This document shows positions 1 to 4,602 of a stretch of DNA of 5,577 nt, piece after piece. Made by a program: the position numbers and the translations under genes. How positions within the stretch are numbered: position 1 is the first letter of the stretch; every line of letters begins with the position of its first letter. The notes under the pieces were generated by a model. The model saw nothing but the letters and a program-made list of their open reading frames with translations, did no database searches and was not told the DNA's origin. Origin of the DNA: Thermoleophilia bacterium (GTDB lineage Bacteria; Actinomycetota; Thermoleophilia; Gaiellales; SKUG01); NCBI GenBank assembly GCA_025964465.1, contig JAOPYS010000410.1:1-5577 (forward strand). Direction: 5' to 3'.

Positions 1-97
1 CGGCCTTCCGCTGGCGGGCGGCGACGCCGATGATCAGTGCGAGCACGATCAGGGCGACCTGCACGGCGACGATGCCGGTGGAGACGTCTGGACTCAT
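1..97 (-). CDS. Small membrane protein, N-terminal part only (runs off the left edge)
   Basis: The minus strand reads an ATG at 97-95 and stays open to base 1, giving 32 codons; the rest lies outside the window. The peptide starts MSPDVSTGIVAVQ, followed by a strongly hydrophobic stretch at about residues 9-27 (rich in V, I, L and A) and then a basic cluster RQRK at 28-31. An acidic, uncharged-to-negative N-terminus followed by positive charges after the helix suggests, by the positive-inside rule, an N-out/C-in single-pass or first membrane helix. The start is well supported by GAAGGAG ten bases upstream, the best ribosome site in the window. The gene is divergent from the lipoprotein at 321. 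I cannot name the family from 32 residues; it could be a small single-helix protein or the first helix of a larger one. Confidence 0.72.
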   Translation of the reverse strand, partial: MSPDVSTGIVAVQVALIVLALIIGVAARQRKA

Positions 98-107
98 CTC
101 GGTACTA

Positions 108-114
108 CTCCTTC
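108..114 (-). promoter_or_regulatory. Ribosome binding site GAAGGAG for the 97-1 gene
   Basis: The plus strand CTCCTTC reads GAAGGAG on the minus strand, with ten bases between it and the ATG at 97. It is what makes the short, edge-truncated frame at 1-97 credible as a real gene. Confidence 0.7.
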
Positions 115-169
115 TCGGGGACGGCCATTCGCTGGCCGCTGGGATCCCGTCGAATCGCTGGGTAGGACC

Positions 170-198
170 AAGGTGCGCCGAGTTTGCGGATCCGTCAA
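170..198 (-). promoter_or_regulatory. Candidate sigma70-type promoter for the 97-1 gene
   Basis: On the minus strand TTGACG (198-193) matches the -35 consensus in five of six positions. After 17 bases comes CACCTT (175-170), which keeps the important A2 and T6 of the -10 box but is otherwise weak. This would start transcription near 163 and give a leader of about 65 bases. The -35 is convincing and the -10 is not, so treat this as tentative. Confidence 0.35.
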
Positions 199-258
199 CA
201 GTCGATGGTGAAGTGCGGCCACCACTTGGCCTCGGCAGAGGCGGGCGGCGAGTCGCGC

Positions 259-264
259 TACGCT
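259..264 (+). promoter_or_regulatory. Possible -10 box (TACGCT) for the 321 lipoprotein
   Basis: TACGCT fits the actinobacterial TANNNT form and would place a start near 271, about 50 bases before the ATG at 321. No TTGAC-like -35 sits at the right distance, so the support is only the hexamer. The same hexamer stands before the gene at 2123. Confidence 0.22.
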
Positions 265-320
265 GCTGGACGGGCGGTGCACCGCGGGTGCATCGGCCTC
301 GGGAGCGGAGTGGACGAGCC

Positions 321-971
321 ATGCATCGAAGCGTGTGGACAGTGGTGGCGGTTGCCTGTGCAGCCGCGCTGTGCGCCGGGTGCGGGGGTGGCCGGGACGA
401 CAGTGCGGGTGGATCGGAAGCGGCCGGCGGGGCGGCGGCCGCGCAGCCGACGTTCGCGCGCGAGCAGTACGCCAACACGGACGCAGCGGGGCGCGCGCAG
501 CGCGTGCCGGCGGCCGAGCGCATCGACGTGGGAGGCGACGAGGCGCTGCGGCCCTTCGTGCTCGAGGCGAAGGCGGCGAGCGAGCGGACGACACCGCGAT
601 TTGCGGTGACCGTCGACACGAGCTTCTACGGCAGCGGCAAGGGATGGGGCCTGTGCCTCGGGTCGTCGGAGGTCGCGGCGCTCGGGAACCGGCAGGGCTG
701 GGGCACGGGGCTCGAGGGATGCGAGAAGACGGGGATCTTCCTCACCTCGTTGCCCGTGGCGCAGGGTGCGTGGCTCGTCGTCGGCAGCCGTGCGGCCATG
801 CGACCCGAGGTCGAGGCGTACGTGGACCGCAGCATCGATGCGGCGCCCGCAGCGGCTCGTGCCGCTGGCGTGGCGCCGCTGGCGCCGGCCGCCCTCGCTC
901 GCACACGCGCGCAGTGGAAGGCGTTCGTCGCGCGGTTCCGTGCCGCCGGCACCGAGCCCATGGTGGGCTGA
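321..971 (+). CDS. Lipoprotein of unknown function (216 aa)
   Basis: The protein begins MHRSVW, then a hydrophobic segment (residues 5-19), then CAGC ending at Cys21. This is a lipoprotein signal of somewhat unusual form, because the -3 residue is Cys rather than Leu. A Gly/Asp/Ala-rich linker (22-42) follows, as is common after a lipidated Cys. The rest (43-216) is mixed, apparently folded sequence with a Gly/Trp-rich central part (GKGWGLCLG, RQGWGTGLEGCEKTG). Cys112 and Cys134 are the only other mature cysteines and could form a disulfide outside the cell. The C-terminal third is an Ala/Arg-rich likely helix. The frame is open upstream to base 30, but I place the start at 321 because of the signal sequence and a GGAG at 307-310 with ten bases of spacing. 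I do not recognise the family. Expected location: outer face of the membrane. Confidence 0.75.
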   Translation: MHRSVWTVVAVACAAALCAGCGGGRDDSAGGSEAAGGAAAAQPTFAREQYANTDAAGRAQRVPAAERIDVGGDEALRPFVLEAKAASERTTPRFAVTVDTSFYGSGKGWGLCLGSSEVAALGNRQGWGTGLEGCEKTGIFLTSLPVAQGAWLVVGSRAAMRPEVEAYVDRSIDAAPAAARAAGVAPLAPAALARTRAQWKAFVARFRAAGTEPMVG

Positions 972-1006
972 GCTGAGCTGAGCTGAGCTGAGCCGAGCTG
1001 AGCTGA
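967..1006 (+). repeat. GCTGA pentanucleotide tandem array (8 units)
   Basis: Eight consecutive five-base units run from 967 to 1006. All read GCTGA except the sixth (992-996), which is GCCGA; a decayed unit follows. The first unit contains the TGA stop of the lipoprotein gene (969-971), so changes in copy number would lengthen only the 3' untranslated region and would not change the protein. Slipped-strand expansion is the usual origin of such arrays. Confidence 0.9.
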
Positions 1007-1018
1007 GCGAGGCTCGAC

Positions 1019-1174
1019 CGCCAACTCCATTACCGAACGTACTCCGCTGCGGCACGAATCGTGATGGAGGCGCCAACTCCATCTCCGAACGTGCTCCACT
1101 GGGCCACGAATCGTGATGGAGGCGCCAACTCCATCCGAATGCGTCGAGATCAGCTCGACGAAATGCGATGGAGG
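1019..1174. repeat. Three tandem 52-base palindromic units
   Basis: Units lie at 1019-1070, 1071-1122 and 1123-1174, with an exact 52-base period. Each starts CGCCAACTCCAT and ends ATGGAGG. Units 1 and 2 agree at 46 of 52 positions; unit 3 keeps the ends but has a different core. Each folds on itself. CTCCAT(C) pairs with (G)ATGGAG, then comes a near-symmetric internal loop, then an inner stem. In unit 3 the inner stem is CGTCGAG/CTCGACG around a five-base loop; in unit 2 it starts CGTG/CACG. The inner pair G1093-C1105 of unit 2 is C1145-G1157 in unit 3, a compensatory change. Units 1 and 2 also hold CACGAATCGTG, itself a dyad. The array sits between two convergent genes, so it may end transcription from either side, or be a REP-like element or a binding-site array. 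Confidence 0.85.
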
Positions 1175-1197
1175 GACGGCGAACCGGCCGTAGCGGC

Positions 1198-2043
1198 CTA
1201 GTCGACGAGGAGGCAGCCGGTCCGGACGCCGCGCAGGACGCTCGGCTCGAGGGCGTCGCCCTCGGCGAGGCCCTGCAGCAGGCCCGCGACGAAGGCGTCG
1301 ACGGCGTCCTCGCCGTCGAGGCGGCCCGGTGAGGCGACCTCGCGCACGTCGGTGGCGGTGCCCAGCAGGGCGCGCGTGGGCGTGAGCAGCACGGCGGCCG
1401 CCGCGCCGCGCTGGACGAGCGCGCGCAGCGCAGCCTCGGGATGCTCCTTGGCGACGCCCGGGTCGAGCAGACCGCTGCACGTCGCATCGGAACAGACGAC
1501 CACGCTGGCCGCGGCGAGCATGCGGTCGGAGGCCGGCTTCGAGCTGGGCGCGTGCGTGAGCACGGTCGTGACGCCGCCGGCCGCCGCGATCTCCAGTGCG
1601 CGCAGCGCGATGGCCGGGGCCGGCTCGGTGGTGACGCCGACGGCGCCCGCAGCGCGGATCTCCTCCGCCCGGCGGTTGAGGTCGTCGACGGTCAAGTAGT
1701 CGTTGGCGCCGCGGAACACGGTGACCTGGCGCTCGCCGTCCCCCGTGCGCTCGGTGATCAGGCGCATGCCGGTCGGGCTGGGCGCCTGCTGCACCAGCTC
1801 GATCCCGACGCCGATCTCCAGCAGCTCCTCCGTGAGGAGGGAGGCGTGCTCGTCGGTGCCCACGCGGGCGAGGAGCGTCACGTCGCCCTCGATCGCCGTG
1901 AGCGCCATCGCCTGGTTGGCCGCGCGTCCACCGCACGCGACGTCGAGCGCGGTGGCGTGCTCGGGCACGAGCATCCCTGCGAAGCCCTCGACGTGGGCGA
2001 TGAAATCGATGGAGATGAAGCCGGTGACCAGGACGCGCGCCAT
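1198..2043 (-). CDS. PfkB/ribokinase-family sugar kinase-like protein, altered active site (281 aa)
   Basis: Family members phosphorylate sugars, nucleosides or related small molecules with ATP in the cytoplasm; the substrate here cannot be told. The N-terminal part fits well: GFISID (8-13) as the first strand; GGRAANQAMA (38-47) then ARVGTDEHA (59-67), matching the PfkB N-terminal signature; PTGMRLI (90-96); and RGANDYLT (111-118), close to ribokinase GAN. The C-terminal half is eroded. The GAGD anion-hole motif reads DAVD at 246-249, keeping the catalytic Asp249 but replacing both glycines. The NxxE region reads CSDAT (184-188), and the usual T-L-G-x-x-G nucleotide loop reads LTPTRAL (220-226). 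At 281 aa it is slightly shorter than typical ribokinases (about 300). There is no clear Shine-Dalgarno before the ATG at 2043, so the mRNA may be leaderless. It is divergent from 2123 and convergent with the lipoprotein at 321. Confidence 0.85.
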   Translation of the reverse strand: MARVLVTGFISIDFIAHVEGFAGMLVPEHATALDVACGGRAANQAMALTAIEGDVTLLARVGTDEHASLLTEELLEIGVGIELVQQAPSPTGMRLITERTGDGERQVTVFRGANDYLTVDDLNRRAEEIRAAGAVGVTTEPAPAIALRALEIAAAGGVTTVLTHAPSSKPASDRMLAAASVVVCSDATCSGLLDPGVAKEHPEAALRALVQRGAAAAVLLTPTRALLGTATDVREVASPGRLDGEDAVDAFVAGLLQGLAEGDALEPSVLRGVRTGCLLVD

Positions 2044-2079
2044 ATCGTGGGTCTGTATCCGCTGCGCCCGTTCATCAAC

Positions 2080-2098
2080 CCGCGGATCCGTTCCGCGG
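2080..2098. promoter_or_regulatory. Dyad in the divergent spacer, possible operator
   Basis: CCGCGGA (2080-2086) and TCCGCGG (2092-2098) form a perfect 7-bp inverted repeat with a 5-base centre. It lies midway in the 79-base gap between the divergent starts at 2043 and 2123. There it would overlap the -35 region of the rightward gene and lie just upstream of the leftward one. A regulator controlling both genes could bind here, but short GC dyads are common in such DNA. Confidence 0.3.
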
Positions 2099-2110
2099 CC
2101 ATCGATCCAT

Positions 2111-2116
2111 TACGCT
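2111..2116 (+). promoter_or_regulatory. Candidate -10 box (TACGCT) for leaderless transcription of the 2123 gene
   Basis: TACGCT fits TANNNT and ends six bases before the ATG at 2123, so a start at the usual distance would fall on the A of the start codon. There is no Shine-Dalgarno upstream of this ATG. Together these are the usual signs of a leaderless actinobacterial transcript. No TTGAC-like -35 is visible. Confidence 0.45.
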
Positions 2117-2122
2117 TGGGCG

Positions 2123-2821
2123 ATGACCGACCTCCCCCTCGAAGACCACCTCGCCCGCCTCGCCGCGAACGTCGTCGCACCGACCGAGGACGGCGGCCAG
2201 CCCGCCAAGCTGGTCGCGCTCATGCCGTGCGAGCCGGCGATCGGCGAGGTCGCGGTGGCGGTGTGGAACGACAGCGCCGGCGAGGGCCTCGTGGAGCTGC
2301 TGCGCCTCGACACGGGCGAGCGGATCAGCGACGACATCGCGCTGCGCGAGTCCCTCGTGCTGCTGGCGATGGTCGAGACGGTGGAGGAGCTGGCGTCGTT
2401 CGACGTGCTCGCGAAGCTGGCGACCGGGTTGGCGGCGTGGTCGGGGCACGGCACGCCGCTGCCGGCCGACTACGCGCCGGTCCGGGCGCGTGCGCTGGCG
2501 GCGCTCGACGCGCTGGCCGGCCTCTCCTCCGGCGATGCGCCGCGCGTGGCGCGCACGCAGCTGCTGGACGCGTACGGGGCGGCGCTGCGCGAGCTGGAGC
2601 ACGCGTGGGAGGCACTGGAGCAGCAGGCCGAGCTGTGGTCGGACGCGCACCTCGGCGCGCACCCGGGCGACGCCGAGGCACTCGGCCAGGTGCAGGAGCT
2701 GTGGCAGCTGCTGGGCGAGGCGCGCATGGGCCCGCTGTCGCGGACGGCGGCCGCGGCGCTGCACGACGCGCGCGAGGCAGGCGTGGCGATGGCGGCGGAC
2801 GTGGCGAGTTCTGCTTCCTGA
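2123..2821 (+). CDS. Uncharacterised cytoplasmic protein, mostly helical (232 aa)
   Basis: The sequence begins MTDLPLEDHLARL and has neither signal peptide nor membrane helix, so it is probably cytoplasmic. Residues 28-66 look like an alpha/beta start with two or three strands (KLVALMPCEP, EVAVAVWND, LVELLRLDTGE). From about 71 onward it is almost wholly helical, rich in Ala, Leu, Glu and Arg. An amphipathic, possibly coiled-coil stretch spans about 141-175 (many E/Q/L, with ELEHAWEALEQQAELW). Cys36 is the only cysteine. I recognise no catalytic motif or family. The start at 2123 is chosen because it is the first ATG after a TANNNT box and excludes coding overlap with the divergent kinase-like gene; the frame is open further upstream, to 1703. 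The EF-hand gene follows 72 bases downstream on the same strand. Confidence 0.7.
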   Translation: MTDLPLEDHLARLAANVVAPTEDGGQPAKLVALMPCEPAIGEVAVAVWNDSAGEGLVELLRLDTGERISDDIALRESLVLLAMVETVEELASFDVLAKLATGLAAWSGHGTPLPADYAPVRARALAALDALAGLSSGDAPRVARTQLLDAYGAALRELEHAWEALEQQAELWSDAHLGAHPGDAEALGQVQELWQLLGEARMGPLSRTAAAALHDAREAGVAMAADVASSAS

Positions 2822-2857
2822 GACGTCGGGGGCGGTATTCGCGACACCTCGGCAACG

Positions 2858-2871
2858 GCGCCGGGGGGCGC
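2858..2871 (+). other. Small GC hairpin in the 2822-2893 spacer
   Basis: GCGCC (2858-2862) can pair with GGCGC (2867-2871) around four G residues. The spacer has no T-run after it, so a rho-independent terminator is not supported. It lies about 22 bases before the EF-hand start and could affect translation of that gene. Nothing else is seen in this spacer apart from G-runs, including GGGGG at 2880-2884, nine bases before the ATG at 2894, which is a poor ribosome site. Confidence 0.25.
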
Positions 2872-2893
2872 TGCTCACCGGGGGTCGGGACAC

Positions 2894-3310
2894 ATGGTTG
2901 GTTTTCGCGCAGCAGCTGGCATCGTCGGAGGGACGGCGCTCGTCGCCGGGGGCGGGCTCGAGGTCAACCACCTCCTGCACCGCGGCAAGTCGGTGGATCA
3001 CGTCACAGACGCGCTGACCAAGGGCGAGCTGGGCATCCTCGACTACCGAAGCGACCCGTCCATCCCGAAGGCCATCTACGGCTACGACGAGAACCTCGGA
3101 TCGACCTATGGCTTCGACCGGACCCCGGTCTTCGTGCGCGCCGACCCCGACGGCGACGGAAGGGTGTCGCGCGGTGACCTGCGGGCGGCGGTCGTGGCGG
3201 CGGACCGCAATGGCGACGGGCACCTGAACAGGTCGGAGCTGCGCGACGGACAGATCGTGGGGACGCCGGTGGCCATGAGCGCCGCGTCCGGCGGGCTGCC
3301 GGACTTCTGA
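2894..3310 (+). CDS. EF-hand pair protein with hydrophobic N-terminus (138 aa)
   Basis: Two canonical 12-residue calcium-binding loops are visible. Loop 1 (84-95) is DPDGDGRVSRGD, with ligands D84, D86, D88 and S92, and Asp95 in place of the usual final Glu. Loop 2 (104-115) is DRNGDGHLNRSE, with D104, N106, D108, N112 and E115. Only eight residues (LRAAVVAA) separate them, so one short helix must serve as exit helix of the first loop and entry helix of the second; classical pairs are spaced much wider. Residues 4-24 are hydrophobic (FRAAAGIVGGTALVAGG) and may be an uncleaved anchor or weak signal, placing the loops outside the cell, where calcium is plentiful. A Tyr/Asp patch (YGYDENLGSTYGFD) precedes the loops. 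No cysteines. The start at 2894 has only a weak GGGGG ribosome site. It is probably transcribed with the anchored repeat protein at 3440. Confidence 0.82.
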   Translation: MVGFRAAAGIVGGTALVAGGGLEVNHLLHRGKSVDHVTDALTKGELGILDYRSDPSIPKAIYGYDENLGSTYGFDRTPVFVRADPDGDGRVSRGDLRAAVVAADRNGDGHLNRSELRDGQIVGTPVAMSAASGGLPDF

Positions 3311-3425
3311 CGCCGCTTCGGTGACCTGCAGCGGTTGCCGTGGATCGGCTTCGGCGCTGCACACGACACACGGATGCTGGCCTGCATGGTCGCCCGAGGG
3401 GGGCGCACCGGGGACTGCCAGCCAC

Positions 3426-3431
3426 GAGGGG
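3426..3431 (+). promoter_or_regulatory. Ribosome binding site GAGGGG for the 3440 gene
   Basis: GAGGGG ends eight bases before the ATG at 3440. It decides this start over the in-frame ATG at 3374 and the open frame reaching back to 3335, neither of which has a comparable site or a sensible N-terminus. Confidence 0.6.
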
Positions 3432-3439
3432 ACCCACAC

Positions 3440-4537
3440 ATGCCTGCGATCAACGGTGCTGCGATAGCGGCCGGCGCGAACATCGGTGCGAAGTCGCACC
3501 TGAACCCCGCGCTGCTCGTGGCCGGTGGAGTCGGCGTGCTCGGCATCGGCTACATGCTCTTCCACGGCGGCGGCGACAAGAAGGGCGCCGCCGACCCCTC
3601 CTCCAAGGATCCTGCGGGCGGCGCGACGCCGAACGCCATCCCGACGAGCGCGACCGCGCCCGGCACGCCCGAGGGCGCCGGACCCGCGACGCCGAGCCCG
3701 AGCCCAGGGCCCTCGCCGGTGGCGCCCGGGTCGGTGACGCCGACGGGCACGACCTCGGCGCCGACGACGACCGGTGCGGCCGCGCCGCTGCAGGGTGAGC
3801 AGGTCGGGCCGTACACGATCGTCGACGACAAGGGCACGAAGGTCGTGGTCGAGACCGCGACGCAGCAGCCCGTTGGCGTGCTCGACGACCAGGGCAACCT
3901 GCACGAGCTGACGACCGACGCGCAGGGCAACACGGTGGTGTCGCCGACGGCGAGCACAGGCGCGGCGAGCGGCTCGGCGACGAGCTCGACGGTGCCGACG
4001 ACCGGCAACTCGGGCGCGAGCACCACGACGACCGACGGGACCGCTGCGGGCACGAGCCAGCAGGTGGGGCCGTACACGGTCGTCGACCAGGGCGGCACGA
4101 AGGTGGTCTACGAGACCGCCACGAAGCAGCAGGTCGGCACGCTCGACGCGCAGGGGAACCTGCAGGAGATCGGAGCTGCGGGCACCGGCACCGGGGCTGG
4201 CACGACCGCTGGCACGGCCGGGGTCGCCGCGCCGACGACCGGCACCGACGCCGGCACGGCGGCGGGCGGCGGCACGCGCAATCCGACCTTCGTGCGGCTG
4301 GCCGCGTCACTGTTCGAGGACGCCCCCGTGTCGAACGCATCGTCGGGTGCGGCGCAGCTCTCCGGTGGTGCGCAGCAGACCGCTGGCGGCTCACAGCCCT
4401 CCGGCGGCTCGCAGCTCTCGGGCGGGTCTCAGCTCACCGGCGGGTCTCAGCTCACCGGCGCGCCGAGCCTCGGCGCGGAGACCGCCGGCACGGGCCAGGC
4501 CCTGCCGCAGTCCGCGCAGGGATTCGCCGCAGCCTGA
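3440..4537 (+). CDS. Anchored Pro/Thr/Ser-rich surface protein with a duplicated 36-residue module (365 aa)
   Basis: Architecture in order: a short N-terminus (1-22); one membrane helix at about 23-41 (PALLVAGGVGVLGIGYMLF) followed by HGGGDKK; a Pro/Thr/Ser/Gly-rich linker (50-117) of the kind that spans a cell wall; module A (121-156); a Thr/Ser/Gly linker; module B (208-243); a Gly/Thr/Ala linker; a short ordered patch with NPTFVRLAASLFEDAP (281-296); and a tail of GGSQL hexapeptides (308-340). The modules share QVGPYT, GTKVV, ETAT, VG and QGNL and agree at 27 of 36 residues. They look like small beta-rich folds, alternating hydrophobic and polar with turns at DD/GG and QGN. No cysteines and no Trp. 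I recognise no family. The absence of a cleavage motif suggests an uncleaved signal anchor. The EF-hand gene lies 129 bases upstream on the same strand. Confidence 0.82.
   Translation: MPAINGAAIAAGANIGAKSHLNPALLVAGGVGVLGIGYMLFHGGGDKKGAADPSSKDPAGGATPNAIPTSATAPGTPEGAGPATPSPSPGPSPVAPGSVTPTGTTSAPTTTGAAAPLQGEQVGPYTIVDDKGTKVVVETATQQPVGVLDDQGNLHELTTDAQGNTVVSPTASTGAASGSATSSTVPTTGNSGASTTTTDGTAAGTSQQVGPYTVVDQGGTKVVYETATKQQVGTLDAQGNLQEIGAAGTGTGAGTTAGTAGVAAPTTGTDAGTAAGGGTRNPTFVRLAASLFEDAPVSNASSGAAQLSGGAQQTAGGSQPSGGSQLSGGSQLTGGSQLTGAPSLGAETAGTGQALPQSAQGFAAA
3800..3907 (+). repeat. Intragenic module A (codons 121-156 of the 3440 gene)
   Basis: The first copy of the 36-residue module begins QVGPYTIVDDKGTKVV and ends QGNLHE. 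It is repeated 261 bases later at 4061-4168. The linkers on either side are low-complexity Thr/Ser/Gly, so the module boundaries are sharp. Confidence 0.85.
4061..4168 (+). repeat. Intragenic module B (codons 208-243 of the 3440 gene)
   Basis: The second copy begins QVGPYTVVDQGGTKVV and ends QGNLQE. The nine differences from module A are I/V, D/Q, K/G, V/Y, Q/K, P/Q, V/T, D/A and H/Q, all outside the GPYT, GTKVV, ETAT and QGNL cores. That pattern suggests an old duplication kept under selection. Confidence 0.85.
4400..4458 (+). repeat. 18-base tandem repeat coding for (S/T)GGSQL hexapeptides
   Basis: Three hexapeptide units (SGGSQL, SGGSQL, TGGSQL; residues 321-338) are preceded by decayed ones (SGGAQQ, AGGSQP). 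The DNA at 4423-4440 and 4441-4458 is identical over 18 bases, so the last duplication is recent and copy number may vary between strains without breaking the frame. Confidence 0.85.
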
Positions 4538-4548
4538 CGGAGAACGCC

Positions 4549-4574
4549 CAGCGGCGACCCGAGGGCCGCCGCTG
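4549..4574. terminator. Bidirectional hairpin terminator between convergent genes
   Basis: CAGCGGCG (4549-4556) pairs with CGCCGCTG (4567-4574). The stem continues past one A-C mismatch with CCC/GGG to a tiny loop. In the minus-strand transcript the mismatch becomes a G-U pair, so the stem is unbroken there. It lies in the 65-base gap between the convergent stops at 4537 and 4603. No long T-run follows on either side, only TTCT on the minus strand, as is common in high-GC actinobacteria. Confidence 0.65.
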
Positions 4575-4602
4575 CGTGAAGCTCGTGGTGCTGACCGCGG
4601 GG

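Noticed and set aside
30..320. Longer N-terminus for the 321 lipoprotein
   Set aside because: The frame is open but would place a 97-residue Arg-rich leader before a clear lipoprotein signal and would overlap the minus-strand gene at 97-1 and its promoter.
1005..1015. Hairpin GAGC/GCTC after the pentamer array as terminator of the first lipoprotein gene
   Set aside because: A 4-bp stem is too weak; the 52-base units just downstream are far better candidates.
1019..1174. CRISPR-like array (short conserved segments at a regular period)
   Set aside because: The whole 52-base unit is repeated, units 1 and 2 being 46/52 identical. There are no unique spacers between identical repeats and no cas genes are in the window.
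2828..2889. G-quadruplex on the plus strand before the EF-hand gene
   Set aside because: G-runs exist, but the loops between them reach 11 bases or more, so the strict motif is not met.
1441..3177. A 578-codon open frame on the plus strand
   Set aside because: It is antisense to the kinase-like gene, then out of frame through two others, and is low-complexity Arg/Gly/Ala with no domain.
3313..3334. Terminator after the EF-hand gene (CCGCT at 3313-3317 with AGCGG at 3330-3334)
   Set aside because: It is only a 5-bp stem with a 12-base loop and no T-run; it is more likely that transcription continues into the 3440 gene.
3335..3439. Upstream starts (3335 or the ATG at 3374) for the anchored repeat protein
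   Set aside because: Neither has a good ribosome site, whereas 3440 has GAGGGG eight bases away and gives a sensible anchor topology.
2075..3904. A 609-codon open frame on the minus strand
   Set aside because: It runs antisense to three well-supported genes, is full of Arg and His typical of an antisense GC-rich frame, and covers the divergent promoter region. Its length reflects the lack of AT-rich stop codons.
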